Below are positions 15,860 to 24,077 of a stretch of 64,000 nucleotides of DNA, piece after piece. The position numbers and the translations under genes are program-made. The first letter of the stretch is position 1; the number at the start of each line of letters is the position of its first letter. The notes below the pieces were generated by a model. The model saw only the letters and a program-made list of their open reading frames with translations. It did not search any database and was not told the origin of the DNA. The stretch comes from Pseudomonas jessenii (lineage in GTDB: Bacteria > Pseudomonadota > Gammaproteobacteria > Pseudomonadales > Pseudomonadaceae): the NCBI RefSeq assembly GCF_002236115.1, contig NZ_NIWT01000007.1, forward strand, positions 62,001 to 126,000, given 5' to 3'.

Positions 15860-15925
15860 GACAACGCGTCCTGTTATTTGTCTGAGGGTCCACATGTTAA
15901 GTGAAAACGCACAGCCTTTGCCCCC

Positions 15926-16363
15926 TCAGGCAAGCTGCGCCTTGTACTCCTTCTCGTATTGTCCGGCCAATGACTCTTTCTGTTTGTCGTTGAGCAGCTT
16001 GCCAGCCATCTGGAAGAACTTCTGCTCTTCTTCCTCGAGGTGGTGATGCACTTTCTCCGAGAGTTTCTTCGCGGTCACCAGCCAGGCCGGGCTGGACATC
16101 TCGGTGTCGTCCAGTTCCTCCATCATTTCGTCCATTTCGTGATGTTCGGCAATGCCATGACGGCTGAGGTCGATACCGTTGTCGAACTCCATCAACGGGA
16201 TGTAGAAATGCCGCTCTTCGGCCGTGGCGTGAGCTTGCAGTTCTGACTTGAGTTGTTTGTAGGCCTCGACGCGTTCGGGGCTGTCGCCGCTGGTGTGGAT
16301 CAGGGCTTTGGCGTAAGTACGTTGGCGTTCATGGCTTTCGCGCAGGGCTTCGAAAATATTCAC
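15926..16363 (-). CDS. hemerythrin HHE domain protein
   Basis: 145 residues. A four-helix bundle is suggested by four amphipathic segments carrying the iron ligands of hemerythrin domains: ESHERQR near the start, HATAEERHFY, HHEMDEMMEEL and VHHHLEEEEQKFF. Such proteins bind a di-iron centre and sense or detoxify oxygen, nitric oxide or redox stress in the cytosol; the precise role is unknown. It is a single gene, about 66 bases downstream of the convergent-free Nudix gene start, with no clear operon partner. Confidence 0.88.
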   Translation of the reverse strand: MNIFEALRESHERQRTYAKALIHTSGDSPERVEAYKQLKSELQAHATAEERHFYIPLMEFDNGIDLSRHGIAEHHEMDEMMEELDDTEMSSPAWLVTAKKLSEKVHHHLEEEEQKFFQMAGKLLNDKQKESLAGQYEKEYKAQLA

Positions 16364-16509
16364 GGCGTGTCCTCATCGGTCGCACTCTGGAATGACGCGT
16401 ACTAATGAGTGACATCTGCGTGCAGGCGACGGTTCCACCTGCTTTGTGCTGATGGAACATTCGCAGCGACCACGCTAGGCTGCGGTTTCACTGCCATAAG
16501 GATATAGCC

Positions 16510-16935
16510 ATGAACCTGCGTATCGAACTATCGCAAAACCCCACGGATGAACAACGCCAGGCCATCCTCAAGCCATTGCGCGCGTACAACAGCTCGAAAG
16601 CCGAAGGCAACGTGCCCGAGCACATCGCCTTGCTGGTGCGCGACGACAACGACGAGATCCTCGGCGGCCTGCATGGCCGATTGTTTTACCAGTGGCTGTA
16701 CATCGACTTGCTGGTGGTGCCGGAACAGGCCCGGGGACAGGGCCTGGGTTCGAAACTGATGCAGATGGCCGAAGACCTGGCGCGGGAACGGCGCTGCGTC
16801 GGGCTGTGGCTCGACACCTTCGAATTCCAGGCACCTGGGTTCTACAAGAAATGCGGCTACAGCGAGATCGGGCACATTGCCGATTACCCGCCGGGCCACA
16901 AGCACTTCTTCTTCCAGAAACGCTTGAGCTACTGA
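16510..16935 (+). CDS. GNAT-family N-acetyltransferase
   Basis: 141 residues. The acetyl-CoA pyrophosphate loop is visible as VPEQARGQGLGSKLM (Q/RxxGxG/A) and the C-terminal part ends with the usual GFYKKCGYSEIGHIADYPPGH. AAGGATATAG lies just before the ATG. The acceptor substrate cannot be predicted; small monodomain members of this type acetylate amines of small molecules or proteins. It is monocistronic and is followed by a REPIN. Confidence 0.88.
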   Translation: MNLRIELSQNPTDEQRQAILKPLRAYNSSKAEGNVPEHIALLVRDDNDEILGGLHGRLFYQWLYIDLLVVPEQARGQGLGSKLMQMAEDLARERRCVGLWLDTFEFQAPGFYKKCGYSEIGHIADYPPGHKHFFFQKRLSY

Positions 16936-16951
16936 TCCATACCGCCCCCCC

Positions 16952-17051
16952 TGTAGGAGCGAGCTTGCTCGCGAAAAAAACCGGAACGCCGCGGGGTGTC
17001 AGGCATCCAGCGGTTTCGTTGACGACCATCGCGAGCAAGCTCGCTCCTACA
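16952..17051. repeat. REPIN (TGTAGGAGCGAG class)
   Basis: Inverted arms TGTAGGAGCGAGCTTGCTCG and complement at both ends; the interior (GGAACGCCGCGGGGTGTCAG and GTTGACGACCAT) resembles those of the REPINs at 33631, 46884 and 49723. Lies between convergent genes. Confidence 0.92.
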
Positions 17052-17068
17052 GGGGGTACAGCGTCAGA

Positions 17069-17428
17069 TCACAGACAAGTCGCCAACGCCGCCAAGCGGC
17101 GCTTGGCCACGAAATCGTCCTTCTGTGCGTAGTAGCTCAACACCGTGCCCGAGGCGTCGGTGGTCACGTCGACGAAAGACTCCGCCGAACGGGTGTAAAC
17201 GGTCGTTCCGCCCTTCTCCCCTGGTTGCAGATAGGCAGCGGCATCGACGCCGAACACGGCCTCGTCCTGCCAGGAAAACTGCACGCACTGGGCGACGTCT
17301 TTGCCCGGTTTTTCCGAGTTCAGGGTCTTGTACGGGGCCTTGGTGCGGGCGTCGTTCATCGCCGAACCGGCGCATCCGGCCAGCAACGTCACGGCCAGCG
17401 CCACCATCAGAATTCGCATTGCATTCAC
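17069..17428 (-). CDS. small putative lipoprotein, function unknown
   Basis: 119 residues. The N-terminus is a lipoprotein signal: MNAMRILMVALAVTLLAGC with the lipobox LAGC at Cys19 (an alternative ATG at 17419 gives the same signal). The rest has no recognised domain; it contains VQFSWQDEAVFGVDAAAYLQ and is predicted to face the periplasm. It is convergent with the GNAT gene across a REPIN. Not recognised beyond being a conserved-looking Pseudomonas lipoprotein; no function is offered. Confidence 0.75.
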   Translation of the reverse strand: MNAMRILMVALAVTLLAGCAGSAMNDARTKAPYKTLNSEKPGKDVAQCVQFSWQDEAVFGVDAAAYLQPGEKGGTTVYTRSAESFVDVTTDASGTVLSYYAQKDDFVAKRRLAALATCL

Positions 17429-17552
17429 TCATCAGGAAAAAGCGGACTTTATCACCCCGGCAGCCCGTATCGTTCTGCTTTACTGCATTTATACCGCGAC
17501 AGCGCGCAACGATTCACGCACCCTGTCGCGCCAATAACGCCCCATCGCACCC

Positions 17553-17816
17553 ATGACTGGAAACCTGATGACACCTAATGCCGAGTTCTACAAACCGAGC
17601 ACTGAATATGCCGACAAGCTGATCAGCCAGATCGGTCAGACGCCTTCCTGGATTGCCAAGCGAATCGGCGTCACCGACAAGCGTATTCGTTACATCCTCG
17701 ACGGCGAAAGAACCGTCAAAGGCGAAACCACGCCGATCCAGATGACCTACACCGAACAGTTTGCCCTCGAATGCCTGGCGGCAGCGGCCAAGGCCAGTAA
17801 GAAGCAGTCTTCGTAA
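17553..17816 (+). CDS. small helix-turn-helix-like protein, function unknown
   Basis: 87 residues from the ATG at 17553; an ATG at 17568 (MTPNAEFY) is an alternative start. The middle (QTPSWIAKRIGVTDKRIRYI) looks like a phage-repressor-type helix-turn-helix, and the C-terminus is Lys-rich (KASKKQSS). This suggests DNA binding but is a reading of pattern only. It is followed 19 bases later by a second small gene of unknown function, so the two may be co-transcribed. Confidence 0.65.
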   Translation: MTGNLMTPNAEFYKPSTEYADKLISQIGQTPSWIAKRIGVTDKRIRYILDGERTVKGETTPIQMTYTEQFALECLAAAAKASKKQSS

Positions 17817-17835
17817 TCCCATCCAAGGAGCGACC

Positions 17836-18165
17836 ATGGCGGCAACCGAGCAGCAACATGAGCAGGCACTGAAGCGGTTTCTCGATGCGCGCCCCGAATT
17901 GCGCGAAGAGCTCGACCACCTCAACCCGCTGTTGGCTCAGGCCAAGGGTGAAACAGCGGCACAGTATCGCGAGGAACGGCTGCACGAAGCCTTTGAAGCT
18001 GAAGCGGAACGCCAGCAGTTGTTCGCTTGGGAACTGACGTTGCAGTTAACCGCCGCCACGCCCCTGGACTACGAAGCGCAGCGCCTGGAGGTGCACCGGG
18101 AAGTGGCGGAAATGGCCGGCATGGACTGGCCGGAATATTGCGAGTTGAATGGGATAAAACCGTAA
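17836..18165 (+). CDS. small acidic protein of unknown function (DUF6388-like)
   Basis: 109 residues. A strong AAGGAG at 5 bases fixes the ATG at 17836. The protein is acidic, helical and soluble (REELDHLNPLLAQAKGETAA, EERLHEAFEAEAERQQLFAW) and ends MDWPEYCELNGIKP. I recall such proteins in Pseudomonas as DUF6388, but this is from memory. No catalytic motif is seen. It sits between the small helix-turn-helix gene and a DUF1275 membrane protein on the same strand. Confidence 0.7.
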   Translation: MAATEQQHEQALKRFLDARPELREELDHLNPLLAQAKGETAAQYREERLHEAFEAEAERQQLFAWELTLQLTAATPLDYEAQRLEVHREVAEMAGMDWPEYCELNGIKP

Positions 18166-18190
18166 ACACTGTTCATGGAGGCCATCGCCG

Positions 18191-18895
18191 ATGCTGCCCA
18201 ACACCGCCAGGACCCACGCCAGCCCAGGTCATTTGCACACACAGAAATGGCGCGGGCGCATAGGCTTGAGCCTGGTGGCCATGCTCTCGGTACTCGCCGG
18301 CATGACCGACGCCATCGGTTTCATGGCCAGCGGCGACTTCGTTTCGTTCATGAGCGGCAATACCACCCGGATGGCGGTCGCCATCAGTACTGGCGACCTT
18401 GGGTTGACCCTGCGCCTGGTGATTCTCATCGCCACCTTCATCGTCGGCAACGCGCTGGGCATTATCGTCAGCCGCCTGGGCAGGCGCCGGACCCTGCCCT
18501 TGTTACTGTGCATTGCCGCCCTGCTGTGCGCCGCCGCGGCCTGGTCGTATGACGAGCAACTGCCAGCCCTGCTGGCGGCGATCATCGCCATGGGCATGCT
18601 CAACGCCGCGGTGGAAGAAGTGAATGGCCTGCCGGTGGGCCTGACCTACGTTACCGGTGCCCTGTCGCGTTTCGGCCGAGGGCTGGGCCGCTGGATGCTC
18701 GGCGAACGGCGCAGCGGCTGGCGGGTGCAGTTGATCCCCTGGACCGGCATGTTCGCCGGCGCGGTACTCGGTGCCGTGCTGGAACATCACCTTGGGCTCA
18801 AGGCGTTGTTTGCAAGTGGCCTGCTGGCTGCCGGGCTCGGGGTGCTGTCGTTGAAGATCCCGCGGCGTTGGCAGTTGGGGTATATGCCGCGCTGA
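18191..18895 (+). CDS. DUF1275 (YoaK-type) integral membrane protein
   Basis: 234 residues with about six membrane segments. The family signature is clear: LAGMTDAIGFMASGDFVSFM, then SGNTTR. GGAGG lies 9 bases before the ATG. DUF1275/YoaK proteins are inner-membrane proteins of unknown function, proposed transporters. It is 25 bases downstream of the small acidic protein gene and may share its transcript. Followed by a REPIN. Confidence 0.87.
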   Translation: MLPNTARTHASPGHLHTQKWRGRIGLSLVAMLSVLAGMTDAIGFMASGDFVSFMSGNTTRMAVAISTGDLGLTLRLVILIATFIVGNALGIIVSRLGRRRTLPLLLCIAALLCAAAAWSYDEQLPALLAAIIAMGMLNAAVEEVNGLPVGLTYVTGALSRFGRGLGRWMLGERRSGWRVQLIPWTGMFAGAVLGAVLEHHLGLKALFASGLLAAGLGVLSLKIPRRWQLGYMPR

Positions 18896-18914
18896 GTTTG
18901 GCGGCACCCATGCG

Positions 18915-19020
18915 GGCCTCATCGCGAGCAAGCTCGCTCCCACAAGGGATTTGCGTCGGACACAAAATCAGCAACCACCACACGTCCACTGTGGGAGCGA
19001 GCTTGCTCGCGATGAGGCCC
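18915..19020. repeat. REPIN (TGTGGGAGCGAG class, reversed arm orientation)
   Basis: Arms GGCCTCATCGCGAGCAAGCT and its complement at the two ends. Compared with most REPINs here the CTCCCACA ends point inward, so the arms are in the opposite relative orientation. Confidence 0.9.
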
Positions 19021-19095
19021 GCCCAGACAACATCACTTTAGCCGCCCCGCCGATAAAGCATTATCATGGCGGCAGTTTCGCTGATCGAGTCCGTC

Positions 19096-19488
19096 ATGAA
19101 GTTCGCCATCGCCGTATTTTCCGCCGCCCATGCGCCCTCCTCGCGCCGCGCCCTGCTGTTCGCCCAGGCCGCGCTGGCCAGCGGGCACGAGATTGTCCGG
19201 CTGTTTTTCTATCAGGATGGCGTCTACAACGCGTCCGCCAGCGTGGTCACGCCCCAGGATGAACCGGACTTGCCCAAGCAATGGCACGCCTTTGTCAGCG
19301 ACCATCAACTCGATGGCGTGGTGTGCATCGCCGCCGCGCTGCGTCGTGGCGTGTTGAACGAGGAAGAAGCCAGGCGCTATCAGCGTGAGGCTGTAGCCGT
19401 CGGCGCACCGTGGGAATTGTCCGGCCTCGGCCAATTGCATGACGCGGCGCAAGATGCCGACCGTCTGATCTGTTTCGGAGGCGCATGA
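19096..19488 (+). CDS. tusD: sulfurtransferase complex subunit TusD
   Basis: 130 residues from the ATG at 19096, the usual TusD start (MKFAIAVFSAAHA). TusD is the sulfur-carrying subunit of the TusBCD hexamer, which passes persulfide from TusA to TusE for 2-thiolation of tRNA wobble uridine by MnmA (encoded at 41755 here). The acceptor Cys is Cys77 in GVVCIAAALRRG. First gene of the tusDCBE-ybiB run; tusC begins one base after the stop. No tusA is present nearby, as is usual. Confidence 0.93.
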   Translation: MKFAIAVFSAAHAPSSRRALLFAQAALASGHEIVRLFFYQDGVYNASASVVTPQDEPDLPKQWHAFVSDHQLDGVVCIAAALRRGVLNEEEARRYQREAVAVGAPWELSGLGQLHDAAQDADRLICFGGA

Positions 19489-19489
19489 C

Positions 19490-19852
19490 ATGGCCAAATC
19501 CATATTGATCATCAGCCGCCAGTCGCCATGGTCCGGCCCAGGCGCGCGGGAAGCGCTGGATATCGTGCTGGCCGGGGGCGCTTTCGATCTGCCGATCGGC
19601 CTGTTGTTTCTCGATGACGGCGTGTTCCAGCTGGCCGCCGGTCAGAACGCCAAGGCCCTGCAACAGAAAGACCTGAGCGCCAACCTGCAAGCCCTGCCGA
19701 TGTTCGGTGTCGAGGAACTGTTTGCCTGTGGCGACAGCATCACCCAGCGTGGCCTGGCCCCCAGCGGCCTGTCGCTGGAAGAAGCCCAGGTATTGGCCGC
19801 TCACGAAATCACCGCCCTCATTGACCGTTACGACCAGGTGATCACCCTCTGA
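19490..19852 (+). CDS. tusC: sulfurtransferase complex subunit TusC
   Basis: 120 residues. DsrF/TusC-type protein: structural subunit of the TusBCD complex, without a conserved sulfur-carrying Cys. The start follows tusD by one base and the stop (TGATG) overlaps tusB by one base, so the three are translationally coupled. Assignment rests on fold-family pattern (MAKSILIISRQSPWSGPGAR) and gene order. Confidence 0.92.
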   Translation: MAKSILIISRQSPWSGPGAREALDIVLAGGAFDLPIGLLFLDDGVFQLAAGQNAKALQQKDLSANLQALPMFGVEELFACGDSITQRGLAPSGLSLEEAQVLAAHEITALIDRYDQVITL

Positions 19853-20145
19853 TGTCGACTTTGCATGTGTTGTCTCATTCCCCGTTCGGCGACGAACGCC
19901 TGACCAGTTGCCTGCGTGTGATCGGCGCCAACGACGGGTTGCTGTTGTCCGGTGATGCCGCCTATGCGTTGCAACCAGGCACCGCGCCGTTCACTGCGCT
20001 CAGCGCACGTGGCCTGAAGCTGTTCGTGCTGGTCGAAGATGCCCAGGCCCGTGCGCTTGCGGTTCCAGACTGGGCCAGTGCCATCGATTACCCGGCCTTC
20101 GTCGAGCTGTCGATTCACTACGACAAGGTCAACAGTTGGCTATGA
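19852..20145 (+). CDS. tusB: sulfurtransferase complex subunit TusB
   Basis: 97 residues, DsrH/TusB family (MSTLHVLSHSPFGDERL). Third subunit of the TusBCD sulfur relay. Overlaps tusC by one base at its start and tusE by four bases (ATGA) at its end. Confidence 0.92.
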   Translation: MSTLHVLSHSPFGDERLTSCLRVIGANDGLLLSGDAAYALQPGTAPFTALSARGLKLFVLVEDAQARALAVPDWASAIDYPAFVELSIHYDKVNSWL

Positions 20146-20477
20146 AGGCATTGACGGTCGGCCCCCGCGCCATCGAACTGGACAAGGACGGTTTCCTGGT
20201 CGAACTGAGTGACTGGTCCGCCGATGTGGCCAGTGCCCTGGCGGCGGCCGAAGACATCGAGTTGACGCCCGAACACTGGGAAGTCCTCGAACTGCTGCGC
20301 AGTTTCTACGCCGAATTCCAGCTGTCACCGGCCACCCGCCCGTTGATCAAGTACACCGCCCTGAAACTCGGCCCGGAAAAAGGCAACAGCCTGCACCTGA
20401 ACCGACTGTTCAAAGGCACTCCCGCCAAACTCGCCGCGAAACTGGCGGGCCTGCCCAAACCGACGAATTGCTTATGA
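20142..20477 (+). CDS. tusE: TusE/DsrC-family sulfur carrier
   Basis: 111 residues. DsrC/TusE proteins accept sulfur from TusD and hand it to MnmA. The functional Cys is the penultimate residue (PTNCL, Cys110), exactly where the family has it. The ATG at 20142 overlaps the tusB stop (ATGA), which decides it over an in-frame start six bases upstream. The stop overlaps the next gene in the same way. Confidence 0.94.
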   Translation: MKALTVGPRAIELDKDGFLVELSDWSADVASALAAAEDIELTPEHWEVLELLRSFYAEFQLSPATRPLIKYTALKLGPEKGNSLHLNRLFKGTPAKLAAKLAGLPKPTNCL

Positions 20478-21475
20478 CCGATTACCCAGCACTGACACTC
20501 GAAACGCCCGCCGAGCATCCGTTCGCCCAGTTCGTACGGATCCTTGGCAAAGGCAAGCGCGGCGCTCGTGACCTGACCCGGGTCGAGGCCCGCGAAGCCA
20601 TGGGCATGGTGCTCGATGAAAAGGTCGAGGAAACCCAGCTCGGCGCATTCCTGATGCTGTTGCGGCACAAGGAAGAAAGCTTCGAGGAGATGGCGGGTTT
20701 CACCGAGGCATTGCGCGAACGCCTGAATCCTCCGGCAATGGCAGTGGATCTGGACTGGCCGACCTATGCCGGCAAGAAGCGGCACTTGCCGTGGTATCTG
20801 CTGGCGGCCAAGTGCCTGGCGCAAAACGGCGTGCGGATTTTCATGCACGGCGGCGGCGCCCACACGGCCGGACGCTTGTACAGCGAGCAACTGCTGGGCG
20901 AATTGAACATCCCGTTGTGCCGTAACTGGCAACAGGTGGGTTCGGCGCTGGATAACGGCGGCCTGGCCTTCATGCCATTGATGGACTGGGCGCCACAGCT
21001 GCAACGCATGATCGATCTGCGCAACACCCTGGGCCTGCGCTCGCCGATCCACTCGCTGGCGCGGATCCTCAACCCACTGGGCGCCCGTTGTGGCCTGCAG
21101 AGCATTTTCCACCCGGGTTATCAGGCCGTGCATCGCGACGCCAGTGGATTGCTCGGTGATACCGCCATTGTGATCAAGGGCGATGGCGGCGAGATCGAGA
21201 TCAACCCGGACGCCGACAGTCACCTGTACGGCACCACCGGGGGCGAGAGCTGGGACGAGGAATGGCCGCAGTTGTCGGCGCAGCGTCACGTCAAACCTGC
21301 CTCGCTTGATCCTGAGCATTTGAAAGCGGTCTGGCGTGGCGATGTGGTCGACAGCTACCCGCAAATGGCCCTGATCTCGACCATGGCCTTGGCCCTGCGT
21401 GGCCTTGGCCAGACCCGCGAACAGGCCTTCGAAACCGCTGAAAAATACTGGGCTGCGCGGGACAAATCGATTTAA
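20474..21475 (+). CDS. ybiB: YbiB/TrpD2-family nucleic-acid-binding protein
   Basis: 333 residues. Related in fold to anthranilate phosphoribosyltransferase (TrpD) and often annotated as a glycosyl transferase family protein; E. coli YbiB is known to bind nucleic acids rather than act in tryptophan synthesis. The KGDGGEIEINPDADSHLYG segment near the C-terminus is typical. The ATG overlaps the tusE stop (ATGA), placing it as the last gene of the tus run, a linkage suggesting a tRNA- or nucleic-acid-related role. Confidence 0.85.
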   Translation: MTDYPALTLETPAEHPFAQFVRILGKGKRGARDLTRVEAREAMGMVLDEKVEETQLGAFLMLLRHKEESFEEMAGFTEALRERLNPPAMAVDLDWPTYAGKKRHLPWYLLAAKCLAQNGVRIFMHGGGAHTAGRLYSEQLLGELNIPLCRNWQQVGSALDNGGLAFMPLMDWAPQLQRMIDLRNTLGLRSPIHSLARILNPLGARCGLQSIFHPGYQAVHRDASGLLGDTAIVIKGDGGEIEINPDADSHLYGTTGGESWDEEWPQLSAQRHVKPASLDPEHLKAVWRGDVVDSYPQMALISTMALALRGLGQTREQAFETAEKYWAARDKSI

Positions 21476-21566
21476 TCGATCATTCGCGCCCGATCTTTGC
21501 GCTTTTTGTTCGAACTCATCGGAATAGACTCGACTCCATCGATTATGGGTTTCGGGAGTCTTGAAC

Positions 21567-22568
21567 ATGGGTTTGTTAGTGGATGGCCGCTGGCAGGACA
21601 AGTGGTACGAGAGCAGCAAGGACGGCGCGTTCCAGCGCGAACAGGCACAGCGTCGCAACTGGTTGACCGCTGACGGCAAGCCGGGGCCGACCGGCGTCGG
21701 CGGTTTCGCGGCTGAGCCCGGGCGCTATCACCTGTACGTGTCCCTGGCCTGTCCGTGGGCTCATCGCACACTGATCCTGCGCAAACTCAAAGGCCTCGAA
21801 AACCTGATCGACGTTTCGGTGGTCAGCTGGTTGATGCTGGAAAACGGCTGGACCTTCGACCAGCACCTGGGGTCGACCGGCGACAAGCTCGACCATTTCG
21901 AATTCATGCACCAGCGCTACACCGCCGACACCGCCGACTACACCGGTCGCGTCACCGTGCCGGTGCTGTGGGACAAACAGCAAAAGTGCATCGTCAACAA
22001 TGAATCATCGGAAATCATCCGCATGTTCAATGGCGCCTTCGACGATCTGACCGGTAACGACCTGGACTTTTACCCGGCGCCGCTGCGGGGAGAAATCGAT
22101 GCGTTGAACGAGCGGATTTACCCGGCGGTGAACAATGGCGTGTACCGCGCCGGGTTTGCTACCTCGCAACAGGCTTATGAACAAGCCTTCGATGAGGTGT
22201 TTGCCGAGCTGGACCGACTGGAGCTGCTGCTGGGCGCCAACCGCTATCTGGCGGGCGAGTACCTGACCGAAGCGGACATCCGCCTGTTCACCACGCTGAT
22301 TCGCTTCGACGCGGTGTACTACGGGCACTTCAAGTGCAACCTGCGGCGGATTGCGGATTATCCGAACCTGTCGAACTGGCTGCGGGAGATTTACCAGTGG
22401 CCGGGGATTGCCGAGACGGTGGATTTTGAACACATCAAGAATCACTACTACGCCAGCCACCGCACCATCAACCCGACGGGTGTGGTGCCGAAAGGCCCAG
22501 CCCAGGACTTCACCGCGGCCCATGATCGGGAGCGGTTGAGTGGGAAAGGGGTTTGGCGCAGAGCTTGA
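21567..22568 (+). CDS. yqjG: glutathionyl-hydroquinone reductase (YqjG/Ecm4 type)
   Basis: 333 residues from the ATG at 21567, with GGGAG 8 bases before it. Xi-class glutathione transferase: it removes glutathione from glutathionyl-hydroquinones using the active-site Cys62 in LACPWAHRTL. The N-terminal thioredoxin-like domain (to about residue 160) is followed by an all-helical domain with YLTEADIRLFTTLIRFD. Length fits the xi class, not classical GSTs. Monocistronic, followed by a REPIN. Confidence 0.92.
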   Translation: MGLLVDGRWQDKWYESSKDGAFQREQAQRRNWLTADGKPGPTGVGGFAAEPGRYHLYVSLACPWAHRTLILRKLKGLENLIDVSVVSWLMLENGWTFDQHLGSTGDKLDHFEFMHQRYTADTADYTGRVTVPVLWDKQQKCIVNNESSEIIRMFNGAFDDLTGNDLDFYPAPLRGEIDALNERIYPAVNNGVYRAGFATSQQAYEQAFDEVFAELDRLELLLGANRYLAGEYLTEADIRLFTTLIRFDAVYYGHFKCNLRRIADYPNLSNWLREIYQWPGIAETVDFEHIKNHYYASHRTINPTGVVPKGPAQDFTAAHDRERLSGKGVWRRA

Positions 22569-22588
22569 GATTTGTGCAGGTTTTGAAG

Positions 22589-22673
22589 GCCCCATCGCGA
22601 GCAAGCTCGCTCCCACAATTGATTTGTGTCGTTCACAAATCCCCTGTGGGAGCGAGCTTGCTCGCGATGGGGC
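22589..22673. repeat. REPIN (TGTGGGAGCGAG class, reversed arm orientation)
   Basis: Arms GCCCCATCGCGAGCAAGCTC and complement with the CCCACA ends facing inward; interior about 30 bases. Lies between convergent yqjG and cysG. Confidence 0.9.
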
Positions 22674-22682
22674 AACTCGGTC

Positions 22683-24077
22683 TCAGACCTGCCCCTGAGC
22701 CCCTTCGAACCACGCCAGTTTCTCGCGCAGTTGCACCACTTCACCCACGATCACCAAGGTCGGCGCATGCACTTCATGCTCTGCCACCAGTCGTGGCAGG
22801 TCCGCCAGGGTACCGGTAAACACCCGCTGGTTGACCGTGGTGCCCTGCTGGATCAGTGCCGCCGGGGTATCGGCAGCGCGACCATGCTTGATCAACTGTT
22901 CGCAGATGATCGGCAAGCCCACCAGCCCCATGTAGAACACCAGGGTTTGCGCCGGGGCGACCAGATCGGCCCATGGCAAATCGCTGGAGCCGTCCTTGAG
23001 GTGGCCGGTGATGAAACGCACCGACTGCGCATAATCGCGGTGGGTCAGCGGAATCCCGGCATAGGCCGCGCAACCGCTGGCTGCCGTGATCCCCGGCACG
23101 ACCTGGAACGGGATGCCATGGGCCGCCAGTTCTTCGATCTCCTCGCCACCACGACCGAAGATGAACGGATCGCCGCCCTTCAATCGCACCACACGCTTGC
23201 CTTGCTTGGCCAGATCCACCAATTGCTGGTTGATCTGATCCTGCGGCACCGCGTGATCGGATCGGCGCTTGCCGACGTAAACCCGCTCGGCGTCGCGACG
23301 GCACAGTTCGAGAATCGCCGGTGCCACCAAACGGTCGTACAGCACCACGTCGGCTTGCTGCATCAGACGCAATGCCTTGAACGTCAGCAGGTCGGGATCA
23401 CCTGGCCCTGCGCCCACCAGATAGACTTCACCGGTCGCCACTGGCGCCTCACCATCGATTTTCGCCTGGAGCAACCGCTCGGCTTCACCGCCCTGCCCAG
23501 CCAGTTGCCGATCGGCAACCGGGCCCTGGAAAACATCTTCCCAGAACGCCCGACGCTGCTGCACATCCGGAAACAGGCCTTTGACCTGATGACGGAATCG
23601 CGCAGCCAGCCCGGCCAATTGACCGTAGGTGGAAGGAATCCAGGTTTCGATCTTGGCGCGAATCAAACGTGCCAGCACCGGCGCATCGCCGCCGCTGGAC
23701 ACAGCAATGATCAAGGGAGAACGGTCGACGATGGCCGGGAAGATCACGCTGCACAGGGCCGGCGCGTCCACCACATTGACCGGCACGCAACGTCGATGGG
23801 CATCGGCGGAGACTTGTGCGTTCAGCGTTTCGTCGTCGGTGGCGGCAATGATCAGCCCGCAACCGTCCAGATCCGCCTCGGCGTAGCCACGCAACAGACA
23901 CTCGCCACCGCTGCCGGCAACCAGCTCGCGCAATTGCGCTTCGATTTCAGGTGCAACCACCCGCAGCAGCGCACCGGCATCGGCCAGCAGGCGGGATTTG
24001 CGCAAGGCAATCTCCCCCCCGCCGACGACCAACACACGACTGCCGCGAAGGTTGTGAAACAGCGGCAGATAGTTCAT
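22683..24077 (-). CDS. cysG: siroheme synthase (multifunctional CysG)
   Basis: 464 residues. The N-terminal third is the precorrin-2 dehydrogenase/sirohydrochlorin ferrochelatase part (VLVVGGGEIALRKSRLL nucleotide-binding loop); the C-terminal part is uroporphyrinogen-III methyltransferase (VGAGPGDPDLLTFKALRLM and a GIPLTHR loop). It makes siroheme for sulfite and nitrite reductases. Its ATG directly abuts the serS stop (TAAATG), so it is the last gene of a minus-strand run from ftsK to cysG. Confidence 0.96.
   Translation of the reverse strand: MNYLPLFHNLRGSRVLVVGGGEIALRKSRLLADAGALLRVVAPEIEAQLRELVAGSGGECLLRGYAEADLDGCGLIIAATDDETLNAQVSADAHRRCVPVNVVDAPALCSVIFPAIVDRSPLIIAVSSGGDAPVLARLIRAKIETWIPSTYGQLAGLAARFRHQVKGLFPDVQQRRAFWEDVFQGPVADRQLAGQGGEAERLLQAKIDGEAPVATGEVYLVGAGPGDPDLLTFKALRLMQQADVVLYDRLVAPAILELCRRDAERVYVGKRRSDHAVPQDQINQQLVDLAKQGKRVVRLKGGDPFIFGRGGEEIEELAAHGIPFQVVPGITAASGCAAYAGIPLTHRDYAQSVRFITGHLKDGSSDLPWADLVAPAQTLVFYMGLVGLPIICEQLIKHGRAADTPAALIQQGTTVNQRVFTGTLADLPRLVAEHEVHAPTLVIVGEVVQLREKLAWFEGAQGQV

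Noticed and set aside
15858..15896. Upstream ATG (12 codons earlier) as the start of the NudK-like protein
   Set aside because: It lacks a ribosome-binding site, whereas the inner ATG has AGGA at a fair distance and matches the usual N-terminus.
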